From assembly GCF_004795255.1 (NCBI RefSeq), contig NZ_SSBQ01000002.1, positions 1,924,001-1,988,000 of the forward strand: a DNA stretch of 64,000 nt, given 5' to 3'. The DNA is from Streptomyces sp. RKND-216 (GTDB lineage Bacteria > Actinomycetota > Actinomycetes > Streptomycetales > Streptomycetaceae). Positions 34,266-43,790 of this stretch are shown piece by piece (the stretch's first letter is position 1; each line of letters opens with the position of its first letter). The position numbers were made by a program, and so were the translations under genes. The notes beneath the pieces are model-generated. The model did no database searches. It was not told the origin of the DNA and saw only the letters and a list, made by a program, of their open reading frames with translations.

Positions 34266-35906
34266 ATGGACACGGCCATCCGCGGAGCCACCGTCGTCGA
34301 CGGCACCGGCGCCCCGCCGTACCGCGCCGACGTCGCCCTCGCCGCGGGCCGCATCGCGGAGATCCGGCGCGACCCCAAGGCGCCCCGCCTCACCGGCCGC
34401 CGCGTCCTCGACGCCGACGGCCTCACCCTCACCCCCGGCTTCATCGACATGCACGCCCACAGCGACCTGGCCCTCCTCCGCGACCCGGACCACTCCGCGA
34501 AGGTCGCGCAGGGCGTCACCCTGGAGGTCATCGGGCAGGACGGCCTGTCCTACGCGCCGGTCGACGACCGCACCCTCCCCCAGGTGCGCCGCGCCATCGC
34601 CGGCTGGAACGGCGACACCACCACCGACGGCGAACCGGCCGCCGGCGCCGTCGACTTCACCTGGCGCACGGTCGCCGGCTACCTCGCCCGCCTCGACGCC
34701 GGCCCCACCGGCGACGGCCTCCCCGTCAACGCCGCCTACCTCGTCCCGCACGGGACCGTCCGCATGCTTGCCGTCGGCTGGGACGACCGCCCCGCCACCC
34801 CCGCCGAACTGGACCGCATGCGCGCACTCGTCGCCGACGGCCTGCGCGAGGGCGCCGTCGGCATGTCCTCCGGCCTCACCTACACCCCCGGCATGTACGC
34901 CCCGGACGCCGAACTCACCGAGCTGTGCCGGGTGGTTGCCGCGCACGGCGGCTACCACTGCCCGCACCACCGCTCGTACGGCGCGGGCGCCCTCGACGCC
35001 TACGCGGAGATGATCGCCGTCGCCCGTGCGTCCGGCTGCGCCCTCCATCTCGCCCACGCCACCCTGAACTTCGGCGTCAACGCCGGCCGCGCGGCGGACC
35101 TGCTGGCCCTCCTGGACACAGCCCTGGCCGACGGCATCGACCTCACCCTCGACACCTACCCGTACACCCCCGGCTGCACGGCCCTCGCCGCGCTGCTCCC
35201 GAGCGCGGCCCACGAGGGCGGGCCCGACGCCCTGCTCGCCCGCCTCCGCTCCGACACCGAAGCCGCCCGCATCCGGCACACCCTGGAGACAACGGGCTCC
35301 GACGGCTGCCACGGAGTGCCCGTCGACTGGGACACGATCGAGGTCTCCGGCGTCGCCCACCCCGACGACCCGGCCCTCGCCACCCACGTCGGCCGTACGG
35401 TCGCCGCCGTGGCCCACGACCGCGGCGAGGAACCGTTCGCCGTCGCCCGCCGCCTCCTCCTCGCCGACCGCCTCGGCACCACGATCCTCCAGCACGTCGG
35501 CCACGAGGAGAACGTCCGCGCGATCATGCGGCACCGGGCGCACACCGGCGGCAGCGACGGCATCCTGCACGGCGCGAAGCCCCACCCCCGCGCCTACGGC
35601 ACGTTCCCCCGCTACCTCGGCCCCTACGTCCGCGACACCGGCACACTGACCCTGCCCGAATGCGTCGCCCACCTCACCGGACGGCCCGCCGCCCGGCTAC
35701 GCCTCCCCGACCGGGGCCTGGTCCGCGAGGGCCACCGCGCCGACCTCGTCCTCCTCGACGCCGACACCGTCGCCGACGGCGCCACCTTCGCCGCGCCCCG
35801 CACCCCTCCGACGGGCATCCACCACGTCCTCCTCGATGGCCGCCTCACCCTCCACCACGGCCACCGCACCGACGCCCTCCCCGGCCGCGTCCTCCGTCGC
35901 GCCTGA
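34266..35906 (+). CDS. N-acyl-D-amino acid deacylase (D-aminoacylase)
   Basis: A 546-residue amidohydrolase. It shows the metal-binding HxH in GFIDMHAHSDLALL, further His in AVPHH-like and LHLAHATLN stretches, and the catalytic Asp near GGSDGILHGAKPHPRAYGTFP. It resembles DAA-type deacylases that remove the acyl group from N-acyl-D-amino acids. With the dehydratase just upstream it may deacylate N-acetyl-D-glucosaminate or another N-acyl-D-amino acid before ammonia removal. The start follows the dehydratase by 41 nt. A strong hairpin lies beyond the stop. Confidence 0.88.
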   Translation: MDTAIRGATVVDGTGAPPYRADVALAAGRIAEIRRDPKAPRLTGRRVLDADGLTLTPGFIDMHAHSDLALLRDPDHSAKVAQGVTLEVIGQDGLSYAPVDDRTLPQVRRAIAGWNGDTTTDGEPAAGAVDFTWRTVAGYLARLDAGPTGDGLPVNAAYLVPHGTVRMLAVGWDDRPATPAELDRMRALVADGLREGAVGMSSGLTYTPGMYAPDAELTELCRVVAAHGGYHCPHHRSYGAGALDAYAEMIAVARASGCALHLAHATLNFGVNAGRAADLLALLDTALADGIDLTLDTYPYTPGCTALAALLPSAAHEGGPDALLARLRSDTEAARIRHTLETTGSDGCHGVPVDWDTIEVSGVAHPDDPALATHVGRTVAAVAHDRGEEPFAVARRLLLADRLGTTILQHVGHEENVRAIMRHRAHTGGSDGILHGAKPHPRAYGTFPRYLGPYVRDTGTLTLPECVAHLTGRPAARLRLPDRGLVREGHRADLVLLDADTVADGATFAAPRTPPTGIHHVLLDGRLTLHHGHRTDALPGRVLRRA

Positions 35907-35922
35907 GCCCACCGGACGCACC

Positions 35923-35955
35923 GAAGGGGAGGCCGTCATCGTCGGCCTCCCCTTC
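35923..35955. terminator. Bidirectional terminator between deacylase and DUF397 genes
   Basis: Perfect 13-bp stem (35923-35935 with 35943-35955, arm GAAGGGGAGGCCG) and 7-nt loop between two convergent genes. Confidence 0.85.
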
Positions 35956-35965
35956 CACATCACGC

Positions 35966-36175
35966 TCAGCGGCCGGACTTCAGCCCCTCCACGAAGACCG
36001 CCCACGAGACGGACGGCACGAGCACCGCAGGCCCGTGCGGGACCTTGCTGTCACGGACGGGGACCACGCCGGGGAGCCCGTCGGCCACCTCCACGCAGTT
36101 GCCGCCCTCCTGGTTGCTGTAGCTGCTGCTGCGCCAGGCGGCGCCGGTCAGATCGAGTCGGGACGTTCGCTCCAC
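35966..36175 (-). CDS. DUF397 protein
   Basis: A 69-residue DUF397 protein, recognisable by DLTGAAWRSSSYSNQEGGNCVEVADG, VPVRDSKVPHGPAVLVPS and WAVFVEGLK. Such small proteins accompany XRE/DUF5753 regulators in many Streptomyces loci (whiJ/abaA-like) and probably act as partners or antagonists of the regulator. The ATG at 36175 lies inside the 3' end of the regulator gene, in a different frame; the overlap is 125 bp, which is longer than usual for this pair. Confidence 0.85.
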   Translation of the reverse strand: MERTSRLDLTGAAWRSSSYSNQEGGNCVEVADGLPGVVPVRDSKVPHGPAVLVPSVSWAVFVEGLKSGR

Positions 36176-36995
36176 GGTAAGTGCCCTCCATCGCGGCTCG
36201 GATCATGTCGAGTGACAGAACCGGGGGCAGGGCCGCTGCCCGCAGCCGATCGTAGATGAGCACGTGCTCCTTGACCTCTGCTGGTTCCTCCACGAGCTGG
36301 CCGTAGTTGGAGCCCTCCAGGTAAGCAGTCTCCTCGCCGTCGGGCATCGTCAAGAGCGTCATGGACCCACCGAGCGAGTCGTGCTGGCCCTGACGGAAGG
36401 GAAGCACCTGAACCGTGGTGCACCTGTCCCGGGCGGCCGCCAGCAGGCGCCGGAGCTGACGCCGCATGACGTCGAGGCCGCCGACCGGACGCTGTAGCAC
36501 TGCCTCGTCCAGCACGACCCACAGCTCGGGACGATCCGTCTCCGCCAAGCGTTCCTGCCGCTGCAACCGGGCCTCGACGCGTTCCGCCAGGTGGCCTTCA
36601 GACTGCAACGTGCGGCCGACGCTCAGCACGGCGTGCGCGTATTCCTCCGTCTGCAACAGACCGGGCACCACGTGAGCGGCGTACTCGCGGATGCTCACCG
36701 CTCGGGCCGAGTATTCCATGAACTTCTGCGACCAGTCGGGGAACGCCTCGCGGTAGACGTACGGCCACAGGTCGACCAGCAGCCCGTCCGCGCCGAGCAC
36801 CTCGTCCAGCGCCCGCGCGAGCTCCTGCGTGGGCTTCGCGCCCGAGGACCGCTCCACCTGCGTGATCCGGGTGCCGACGACATGGGTCCGCGCGCCCAGC
36901 TCCGTCTGTGTGAGACCGGCGGCGGTGCGCAGTCTCCGTACGCGGTTGCCGAAGAGCGCGGCCATCGATGACGTGGGGTCGATTTCCTTGGCCAT
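36051..36995 (-). CDS. XRE-family regulator with DUF5753 domain
   Basis: A 314-residue regulator. The HTH domain (FGNRVRRLRTAAGLTQTELGARTH, continuing VVGTRITQVERSSGAKP) is at residues about 15-60. A C-terminal DUF5753 domain (EYAAHVVPGLLQTEEYAHAVL and VLPFRQGQHDSLGGSMTLLTMPDGEETAYLEG) follows. The last 30 residues (after MEGTYRGANVP) are an Arg/Gln-rich tail read through the start of the DUF397 gene. It probably results from loss of an earlier stop codon. The start is the first Met of MAKEIDPTSS. Loci of this type control development or antibiotic production. Confidence 0.87.
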   Translation of the reverse strand: MAKEIDPTSSMAALFGNRVRRLRTAAGLTQTELGARTHVVGTRITQVERSSGAKPTQELARALDEVLGADGLLVDLWPYVYREAFPDWSQKFMEYSARAVSIREYAAHVVPGLLQTEEYAHAVLSVGRTLQSEGHLAERVEARLQRQERLAETDRPELWVVLDEAVLQRPVGGLDVMRRQLRRLLAAARDRCTTVQVLPFRQGQHDSLGGSMTLLTMPDGEETAYLEGSNYGQLVEEPAEVKEHVLIYDRLRAAALPPVLSLDMIRAAMEGTYRGANVPTRSDRRRLAQQQLQQPGGRQLRGGGRRAPRRGPRP

Positions 36996-37119
36996 GGGCT
37001 GACTTCGACTCCTTACAGCCGGAAGGTTAAGCGCTGCCCTCCTTCCGAGCATACGACCCGGAGTCGATGCTTGAGCACGGAACGTCACGATCCGCATCCC
37101 GCCGAAGGAGAACCACGCC

Positions 37120-37593
37120 GTGCTGAAGGCCACCACCATGCCCGACGACGAACCGCACCGCGCCGCCGAAGCCGTGCCCACCCAGCAGCACTGCTTCTCC
37201 ATGCGCTTCACGTCGTCCCGCCGCGGAGCCCAGCTCGCCCGGAAGGTCGCCGTGCGGCGCCTGGAGCAGTGGGGTCACCCGCCCACGTCGGACACCTCGT
37301 GCAGCGTCGCGCTCGTCGTCGGCGAACTCGCCGCCAACGCGGTGTGCCACGGCCTCGTGCCCGGCCGGGAGTTCGCCCTGGACCTGACGTACACGTCCAG
37401 CAGCGGACTCGTCCGCATCGAGGTGTCGGACGCCCACCCCACCCGGCCTCCCGGCCACCCCGCCCCGGCCGGCCACGAAGCCGAGTCGGGCCGGGGCCTG
37501 CTCATCGTCGACGTCCTCGCCACACGCTGGGGCACCAACCCGCGCACCCCCGTCGGCAAGACGGTCTGGGCCGAACTGGAGACCGCGCCCTGA
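37120..37593 (+). CDS. RsbW/SpoIIAB-like ATP-binding anti-sigma-type protein
   Basis: A 157-residue GHKL (HATPase_c_2) protein. The N-box is VALVVGELAANAVCHG and the ATP-lid glycines are in SGRGLLIVDVLATRWG. It resembles the anti-sigma or kinase-like proteins that complete XRE/DUF397 loci in Streptomyces. GTG at 37120 has GAAGGAG nine bases upstream. It is divergent from the XRE gene by 124 bp, so the two probably share a regulatory region. Confidence 0.85.
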   Translation: MLKATTMPDDEPHRAAEAVPTQQHCFSMRFTSSRRGAQLARKVAVRRLEQWGHPPTSDTSCSVALVVGELAANAVCHGLVPGREFALDLTYTSSSGLVRIEVSDAHPTRPPGHPAPAGHEAESGRGLLIVDVLATRWGTNPRTPVGKTVWAELETAP

Positions 37594-37673
37594 CGGGGGC
37601 GGCGACTCCGCCGCTGGCGCGGTGGGAGAGTCAGACCTGTCGCAAGGACCGACTGGGCCGCGTGGCCCTGCGG

Positions 37674-38081
37674 TCAGCGGGCCTCTTCGTCTCGCTCTTC
37701 CTGGCGCTTCGCGCGGTTCTTCTCCTTGAGGCGGGCCGACTCCTTGCGGACCTCGGCCTGGGTGGCCCGCTCCTGGCCGAGCCAGTCGGGCTGTTCCTTC
37801 TTCAGCGCCTCGATCTGCTCGGTGGTGAGGGGTTCGGTGACGCCCCCACGGGCGAGCCCCGAGATGGAGACGCCCAGCTTCGCCGCGACGACCGGGCGGG
37901 GGTGCGGGCCGTTGCGGCGGAGTTCGACCAGCCACTCGGGGGGATCGGCCTGCAGCGCGTTCAGCTCGCTGCGCGAGACGACGCCCTCCTGGAACTCGGG
38001 GGGCGTGGCCTGGAGGTACACACCCAGCTTCTTCGCCGCGGTCGCGGGCTTCATGGTCTGGGTGTTCTGGCGCGACGTCAT
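37674..38081 (-). CDS. DUF5997 family protein
   Basis: A 135-residue highly charged cytoplasmic protein. The conserved block MKPATAAKKLGVYLQATPPEFQE and the NALQADPPEWLVELRRNGPHPRPVVAAKLG stretch look like a repeated small helical, HTH-like unit, and the C-terminal 40 residues are a Lys/Glu/Arg coiled coil. Function is unknown. It is divergent from a LysR-effector-domain gene (starts 59 bp apart), an arrangement that suggests a joint role or shared control. Confidence 0.75.
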   Translation of the reverse strand: MTSRQNTQTMKPATAAKKLGVYLQATPPEFQEGVVSRSELNALQADPPEWLVELRRNGPHPRPVVAAKLGVSISGLARGGVTEPLTTEQIEALKKEQPDWLGQERATQAEVRKESARLKEKNRAKRQEERDEEAR

Positions 38082-38140
38082 GGTGTCCAGGGTATCCAGA
38101 CCGTGTCGGGCACCGGACCCCGACCGGTACCCTGGCGGCC

Positions 38141-38890
38141 GTGACCAGCTCTTCCCCGGCCTCCCCGTTCCGGGTCGCGTACGTGCCCGGCGTGACGCCG
38201 ACCAAGTGGGTGCGGATCTGGAACGAGCGGCTGCCCGGCATTCCGCTGGCCCTCGTCCCGGTGAGCGCCGCCGAAGCACCGGATCTGCTGCGGGACGGCG
38301 GCGCCGACGCGGGCTTCGTACGGCTGCCGGTCGACCGTACGTACTTCAGCGCGATCCCCCTCTACACGGAGACGACGGTCGTCGTGGCCCCGAAGGATCA
38401 CGTCGTCGCGGTGGTCGACGAGGTCGAGGCCTGGGAGCTCTCCGAGGACGTTGTGCTGCATCCCCTGGACGACACCCTCGACTGGGACGGCGGGGAGCGC
38501 CTGCCCGGCCGGCCGGCGATCGAGCGGCCCGCCACGACGGCGGACGCGATCGAGCTGGTGGCGGCGGGGGTGGGCCTGCTCGTCGTCCCGCAGTCGCTCG
38601 CCCGCCTGCACCACCGCAGGGACCTCACGTACCGGCCGGTGACGGACGCCCCGCAGTCACGTGTCGCGCTGGCGTGGCCGGAGGCGGCGACCACCGACAG
38701 GGTGGAGGACTTCATCGGGATCGTCCGGGGGCGGACCGTCAACAGCACGCGGGGGCGCACGGCGCCCCCGGCCCAGCCCAAGCGCGCCTCCGCGCGTGGC
38801 GCGCAGGACACGTCCGCGCGGGGAAACCGGCGCCGCGGTACCGGGGGTACGCGGGGCGGTAAGCGCCGCGGGCCCCGCCGCCGGTCGTAG
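38141..38890 (+). CDS. LysR effector-domain protein without HTH
   Basis: A 249-residue protein corresponding to the substrate-binding (periplasmic-binding-like) half of LysR regulators: FRVAYVPGVTPTKWVRIWNERLP, DAGFVRLPVDRTYFSAIPLYTETTVVVAPKDHV and TADAIELVAAGVGLLVVPQSLARLH. There is no N-terminal winged helix and no signal peptide, so it cannot bind DNA in the usual way. The C-terminal 55 residues are a strongly basic Arg/Gly tail. It may act as a sensor with the neighbouring DUF5997 protein. The GTG start follows a short leader. Confidence 0.85.
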   Translation: MTSSSPASPFRVAYVPGVTPTKWVRIWNERLPGIPLALVPVSAAEAPDLLRDGGADAGFVRLPVDRTYFSAIPLYTETTVVVAPKDHVVAVVDEVEAWELSEDVVLHPLDDTLDWDGGERLPGRPAIERPATTADAIELVAAGVGLLVVPQSLARLHHRRDLTYRPVTDAPQSRVALAWPEAATTDRVEDFIGIVRGRTVNSTRGRTAPPAQPKRASARGAQDTSARGNRRRGTGGTRGGKRRGPRRRS

Positions 38891-38931
38891 CCCGGAGCGC
38901 ACAGCCTGCCGCCCCACCACCCTCCGCCGGG

Positions 38932-39492
38932 TCACCGCGCAGAGGAACTGCGCGGGTAGGGGTGCCAGCCTGCCGTGCGGACGGTGAAACCGAGCGGTTC
39001 CGGCAGGGGGATCTCCTGGCCGAAGACGCCCTTGCCCGTTTCGACGTACTGGCTGCCGTCGAGCTCGAGGAGGTGCCACGTCGCGTCGTTGGGGTCGATG
39101 ACCAGGTAGACGGGAATGCCGGCTGTCGCATAGCGGCGCCGCTTGTCGTCCCAGTCGCGCTTGATCGCGGTCGGCGTGGTGGAGACCGTCTCGACGACGG
39201 CGAGGACGATCTGCGGTGGCCAGTCCGCCTCGGCGTCGTCGGCAGGCATGTCCTCGGAGCGGATGATCACTGCGTCCGCGCGCGGCCGGTAATCGTCGGC
39301 GAGGAGCAGTCCCCGCTCCGCCCACGCCTCGAAGGGCTCTGGTGTGTGGCGGACGAGGCTGCGACCGGGGAGATCGTGGACGTGTCCGGGATTGGCCTGC
39401 ATGACGATCTCGCCGTCGAGCAGTTCGACGCGTAGACCGTCCGGGACGTCCATGTCGTGCCAGGCGCGCACGAGCGCGTTGATGCTGTTCAC
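38932..39492 (-). CDS. Uma2-family (DUF820) putative nuclease
   Basis: A 186-residue PD-(D/E)XK-like protein of the Uma2/DUF820 family. Motifs include YRPRADAVIIRSED, PPQIVLAVVETVS and the following Lys region KRDWDDKRRRYATAGIPVYLVIDP, which together make the nuclease-like core. The GTG at 39492 is preceded by GGGAGGA. Streptomyces often have several copies of such genes; biological role is uncertain. Confidence 0.85.
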   Translation of the reverse strand: MNSINALVRAWHDMDVPDGLRVELLDGEIVMQANPGHVHDLPGRSLVRHTPEPFEAWAERGLLLADDYRPRADAVIIRSEDMPADDAEADWPPQIVLAVVETVSTTPTAIKRDWDDKRRRYATAGIPVYLVIDPNDATWHLLELDGSQYVETGKGVFGQEIPLPEPLGFTVRTAGWHPYPRSSSAR

Positions 39493-39552
39493 CGGAATCC
39501 TCCCGCCGTGAAGCCCGCGACATCAGGATAAGTCGGCGCGGCGCCCGAGGCG

Positions 39553-40302
39553 TCAGCCGTGCTGGTAGGCGACCAGCGAGATGCCGACGTAGTGGACGAC
39601 GAAGGCGGCGAGGGTCAGGGTGTGGAAGACCTCGTGGAAGCCGAACCAGCGGGGTGAGGGGTTCGGGCGTTTGATGCCGTAGACGATGCCGCCCGCGCTG
39701 TAGAGCAAACCGCCGACGACGACCAGGACCAGCACGGCGACGCCTCCCGCGCGCAGGAAATCGGGCAGGAAGAACACCGCGGCCCAGCCCATGGCGAGGT
39801 AGCAGGGCGTGTAGAGCCAGCGCGGGGCGCCGACCCAGAAGACGCGGAAGGCGATGCCGAGGACGGCGGCGGTCCAGATGCCCCACAGCAGGACGTCCTG
39901 GCGGCCGTCCTCCAGCAGCAGGATGGTCAGCGGCGTGTAGGTGCCCGCGATGATCAGGAAGATGTTCGCGTGGTCCAGCCGCCGCAGCACGGCGTTGGCC
40001 CGGTCGCCCCAGTTGCCCCGGTGGTAGAGGGCGCTGGTGCCGAAGAGCAGGCACGCGGTGAGCGTGTAGACGGCGCAGGCCAGGCGGCCCCGGCTGCTGT
40101 CGGCGAGCGCGGTCAGGAAGGTGCCGGCGGTGAGCACGGCCGGGAACATCCCGGCGTGCAGCCAGCCGCGCATCAGCGGCTTCAGCGGGATGTGCGCCAG
40201 GTGGGGGCCCGTGTCGGGCTCGTCGGTCCCCTTTTCGGATGTTCTGGTGACGGCAGCCGCGCTGCCGGGTTGGGACAGGGCGTCGGTCGGGGCAGCAGTC
40301 AT
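39553..40302 (-). CDS. Hemolysin III (PAQR/YqfA family) membrane protein
   Basis: A 249-residue protein with seven membrane helices. The family motif SALYHRGNWGDRANAVLRRLDHANIFLIIAGTYTPL has the His/Asp metal ligands, and the last conserved histidines are in FGFHEVFHTLTLAAFVVHYVG. PAQR-like proteins are membrane hydrolases; real hemolysis is doubtful. A cytoplasmic N-terminus of 40 residues precedes the core. ATG at 40302 is the first plausible start. Confidence 0.9.
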   Translation of the reverse strand: MTAAPTDALSQPGSAAAVTRTSEKGTDEPDTGPHLAHIPLKPLMRGWLHAGMFPAVLTAGTFLTALADSSRGRLACAVYTLTACLLFGTSALYHRGNWGDRANAVLRRLDHANIFLIIAGTYTPLTILLLEDGRQDVLLWGIWTAAVLGIAFRVFWVGAPRWLYTPCYLAMGWAAVFFLPDFLRAGGVAVLVLVVVGGLLYSAGGIVYGIKRPNPSPRWFGFHEVFHTLTLAAFVVHYVGISLVAYQHG

Positions 40303-40586
40303 AGCGGTCAGGCTACCTACGCACCCGTAGGGTCCGGGCCCACGCCGTGCGCGTCGACCTGGAGTGGGATTGCTCACGATCGCTCACCTGAGCGCCCCTC
40401 TGGACACATGACACGGGAGGAGACATGATCAGATGAGCGTAGACGGCACCGGATGAGCGTCTGCCACGAATGCATCCGGGCCGCCGCCCCCAAGGGGCAC
40501 ACATCTGCAGAGCAGCCCGGCGGCGGACACACGTGCGACGTCCGCCGCCGGACGACCACCACACCCTCACACCGTCTGGAGCGATC

Positions 40587-42422
<1,836 letters not shown>

Positions 42423-42438
42423 GCGAACCGCCGGGGGC

Positions 42439-42456
42439 GCCCTGCACCCGCAGGGC
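42439..42456 (+). terminator. pckG terminator
   Basis: 7-bp stem GCCCTGC/GCAGGGC with a 4-nt loop, extended by an outer CCGGG/CCCGG pairing across bulges, 17 nt after the stop. Confidence 0.5.
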
Positions 42457-42534
42457 TCCTCCCGGCTTCGTCAGCGATGCCCACCGAACGGGGGCCGCCT
42501 GGACGCGTACGGCGGGCGCCGCACCGGGACGCAC

Positions 42535-42939
42535 TCAGACCGCGACGATCGTCACCAGGTCGTCCAGCCCCTTGAAGTCGTCCACGTTCCGGGTGAAGAG
42601 CGGCAGGCCCCTTGCAGAGGCGACGGCGGCGATCATCAAGTCCAGACGCCGGGGGCGGGGGTTCCGGTCCGCGGCGAGCGTGAGGGAGACCAGCGAGCCG
42701 TAGCGCGAGGCGGCGTCACCGTCGAACGGCAGCGGGTCGAAGTCGGCCACGGCCGCCCCGAGCTTCTCCATCCTGGCGGCCCGGGCCGCCGGAGTACGGG
42801 CCAGTGCCACGCCCTGGTGCAGCTCGGCCAGCGTGACGGCCGTGAGCTCCGGGACCTGCGGGAGCACGGCTGGATCGAGTACGTCCAGGTCGATGTACGT
42901 GCACGTGTCGAGTACGCCGGCCGGATGCCGGTCAGCCAC
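42535..42939 (-). CDS. PIN-domain toxin (VapC family)
   Basis: A 134-residue PIN-domain ribonuclease. The first catalytic Asp is in [13 protein letters not shown], the Glu in [12 protein letters not shown] and the C-terminal acidic residues in [29 protein letters not shown] at 42939 overlaps the antitoxin stop by 8 bp, giving translational coupling. It probably cleaves specific RNA unless bound by the Phd-like partner. Confidence 0.9.
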   Translation of the reverse strand: MADRHPAGVLDTCTYIDLDVLDPAVLPQVPELTAVTLAELHQGVALARTPAARAARMEKLGAAVADFDPLPFDGDAASRYGSLVSLTLAADRNPRPRRLDLMIAAVASARGLPLFTRNVDDFKGLDDLVTIVAV

Positions 42940-43210
42940 AGCTGCGCTCCCAGGGGTCGTCCTCGCCGACCTCGTCCGCGTCCCCGAAGAAGCCCTCAGC
43001 GTCCCGCCTCATGGCGGCCTGATCGACGCGGGGCAGCGCGCGGTGGCGCGCGACCAGCTCCTCGGCCGTGAGCCGGTGCCGGTGCCGTAGCGGGCGCAGC
43101 TCGGCGACCTCGGTGCCGTTACGGGTGATGTGGTACGTCTCGCCCGCCTCGACGGCATCCATGACGGCAGCGGAGCTGTTGCGGAACTCACGCTGAGTGA
43201 TGGTCTTCAT
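42932..43210 (-). CDS. Phd/YefM-family antitoxin
   Basis: A 92-residue antitoxin. The N-terminal DNA-binding fold is [40 protein letters not shown], typical of the Phd/YefM family. The acidic C-terminus ([17 protein letters not shown]) would bind and mask the PIN toxin. The pair would autoregulate the promoter before 43210. Confidence 0.9.
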   Translation of the reverse strand: MKTITQREFRNSSAAVMDAVEAGETYHITRNGTEVAELRPLRHRHRLTAEELVARHRALPRVDQAAMRRDAEGFFGDADEVGEDDPWERSCG

Positions 43211-43270
43211 GCAGCCAAGTGTAGCCCGGCGTGTCTCACCGGGCTACATCTGCCGTTCCGGCTCCCGCCG

Positions 43271-43681
43271 TCAGGCGGTCTCTGCGAGGCCGAGGGCCTC
43301 GGCGTGCTGCTCCAGGCACGCGGCGGCGAGTTCCGCGGCGACCAGGTCGTCCCGCGAGGTGGCGATGACCAGCGCCATGCCGGCGAGGTTGTGTGCCCGC
43401 TGCCGCAGGGCGGTGAGGTGTGCCTCGCCCTCGTCACGCGCCGTCGGCGCAGCCCGGAGCGGTACCCGGCCGCCCCGCAGCCGGGCCGCGGTCTCCGCGA
43501 GACGCTCGGCCGCGTCGTCGAGGGCCGGCCCCGGCGTGAGGGCCCGCAACTCGTCGGTCACGGTGAGCAGCGCGGTGAGATGACCGGCCAGCCGGATGTC
43601 CAGCTCCTCCGTACGGGACCGGTGCGGCCCGTCCGGCTCGGCCATGGAGTGGACCGACTTCTTGCGGATCGGTTCGTACAT
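43271..43681 (-). CDS. Conserved hypothetical protein
   Basis: A 136-residue helical cytoplasmic protein starting MYEPIRKKSVHSMAEPDG, Ala/Leu/Arg-rich, with no recognised catalytic motif. It resembles a conserved Streptomyces protein of unknown role. ATG at 43681 follows GGAGCCCTCC. A palindrome TTGGACAAAGTCCAA lies 41-55 bp upstream and may regulate it. Confidence 0.65.
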   Translation of the reverse strand: MYEPIRKKSVHSMAEPDGPHRSRTEELDIRLAGHLTALLTVTDELRALTPGPALDDAAERLAETAARLRGGRVPLRAAPTARDEGEAHLTALRQRAHNLAGMALVIATSRDDLVAAELAAACLEQHAEALGLAETA

Positions 43682-43721
43682 GGAGGGCTCCCTGGCGACG
43701 TACTGAGGCAGCCATCCTACC

Positions 43722-43736
43722 TTGGACAAAGTCCAA
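43722..43736. promoter_or_regulatory. Perfect TTGGAC-AAA-GTCCAA inverted repeat
   Basis: A 15-bp perfect palindrome between the hypothetical gene (start 43681) and the aminotransferase stop (43791). It contains a possible -35 half, TTGGAC. It is probably an operator of the hypothetical gene; the regulator is unknown. Confidence 0.5.
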
Positions 43737-43790
43737 AGTTGACCCTCTTCGCGGAATGTGTGCACGGGAAGGCCCACCGACCCCCACCGG

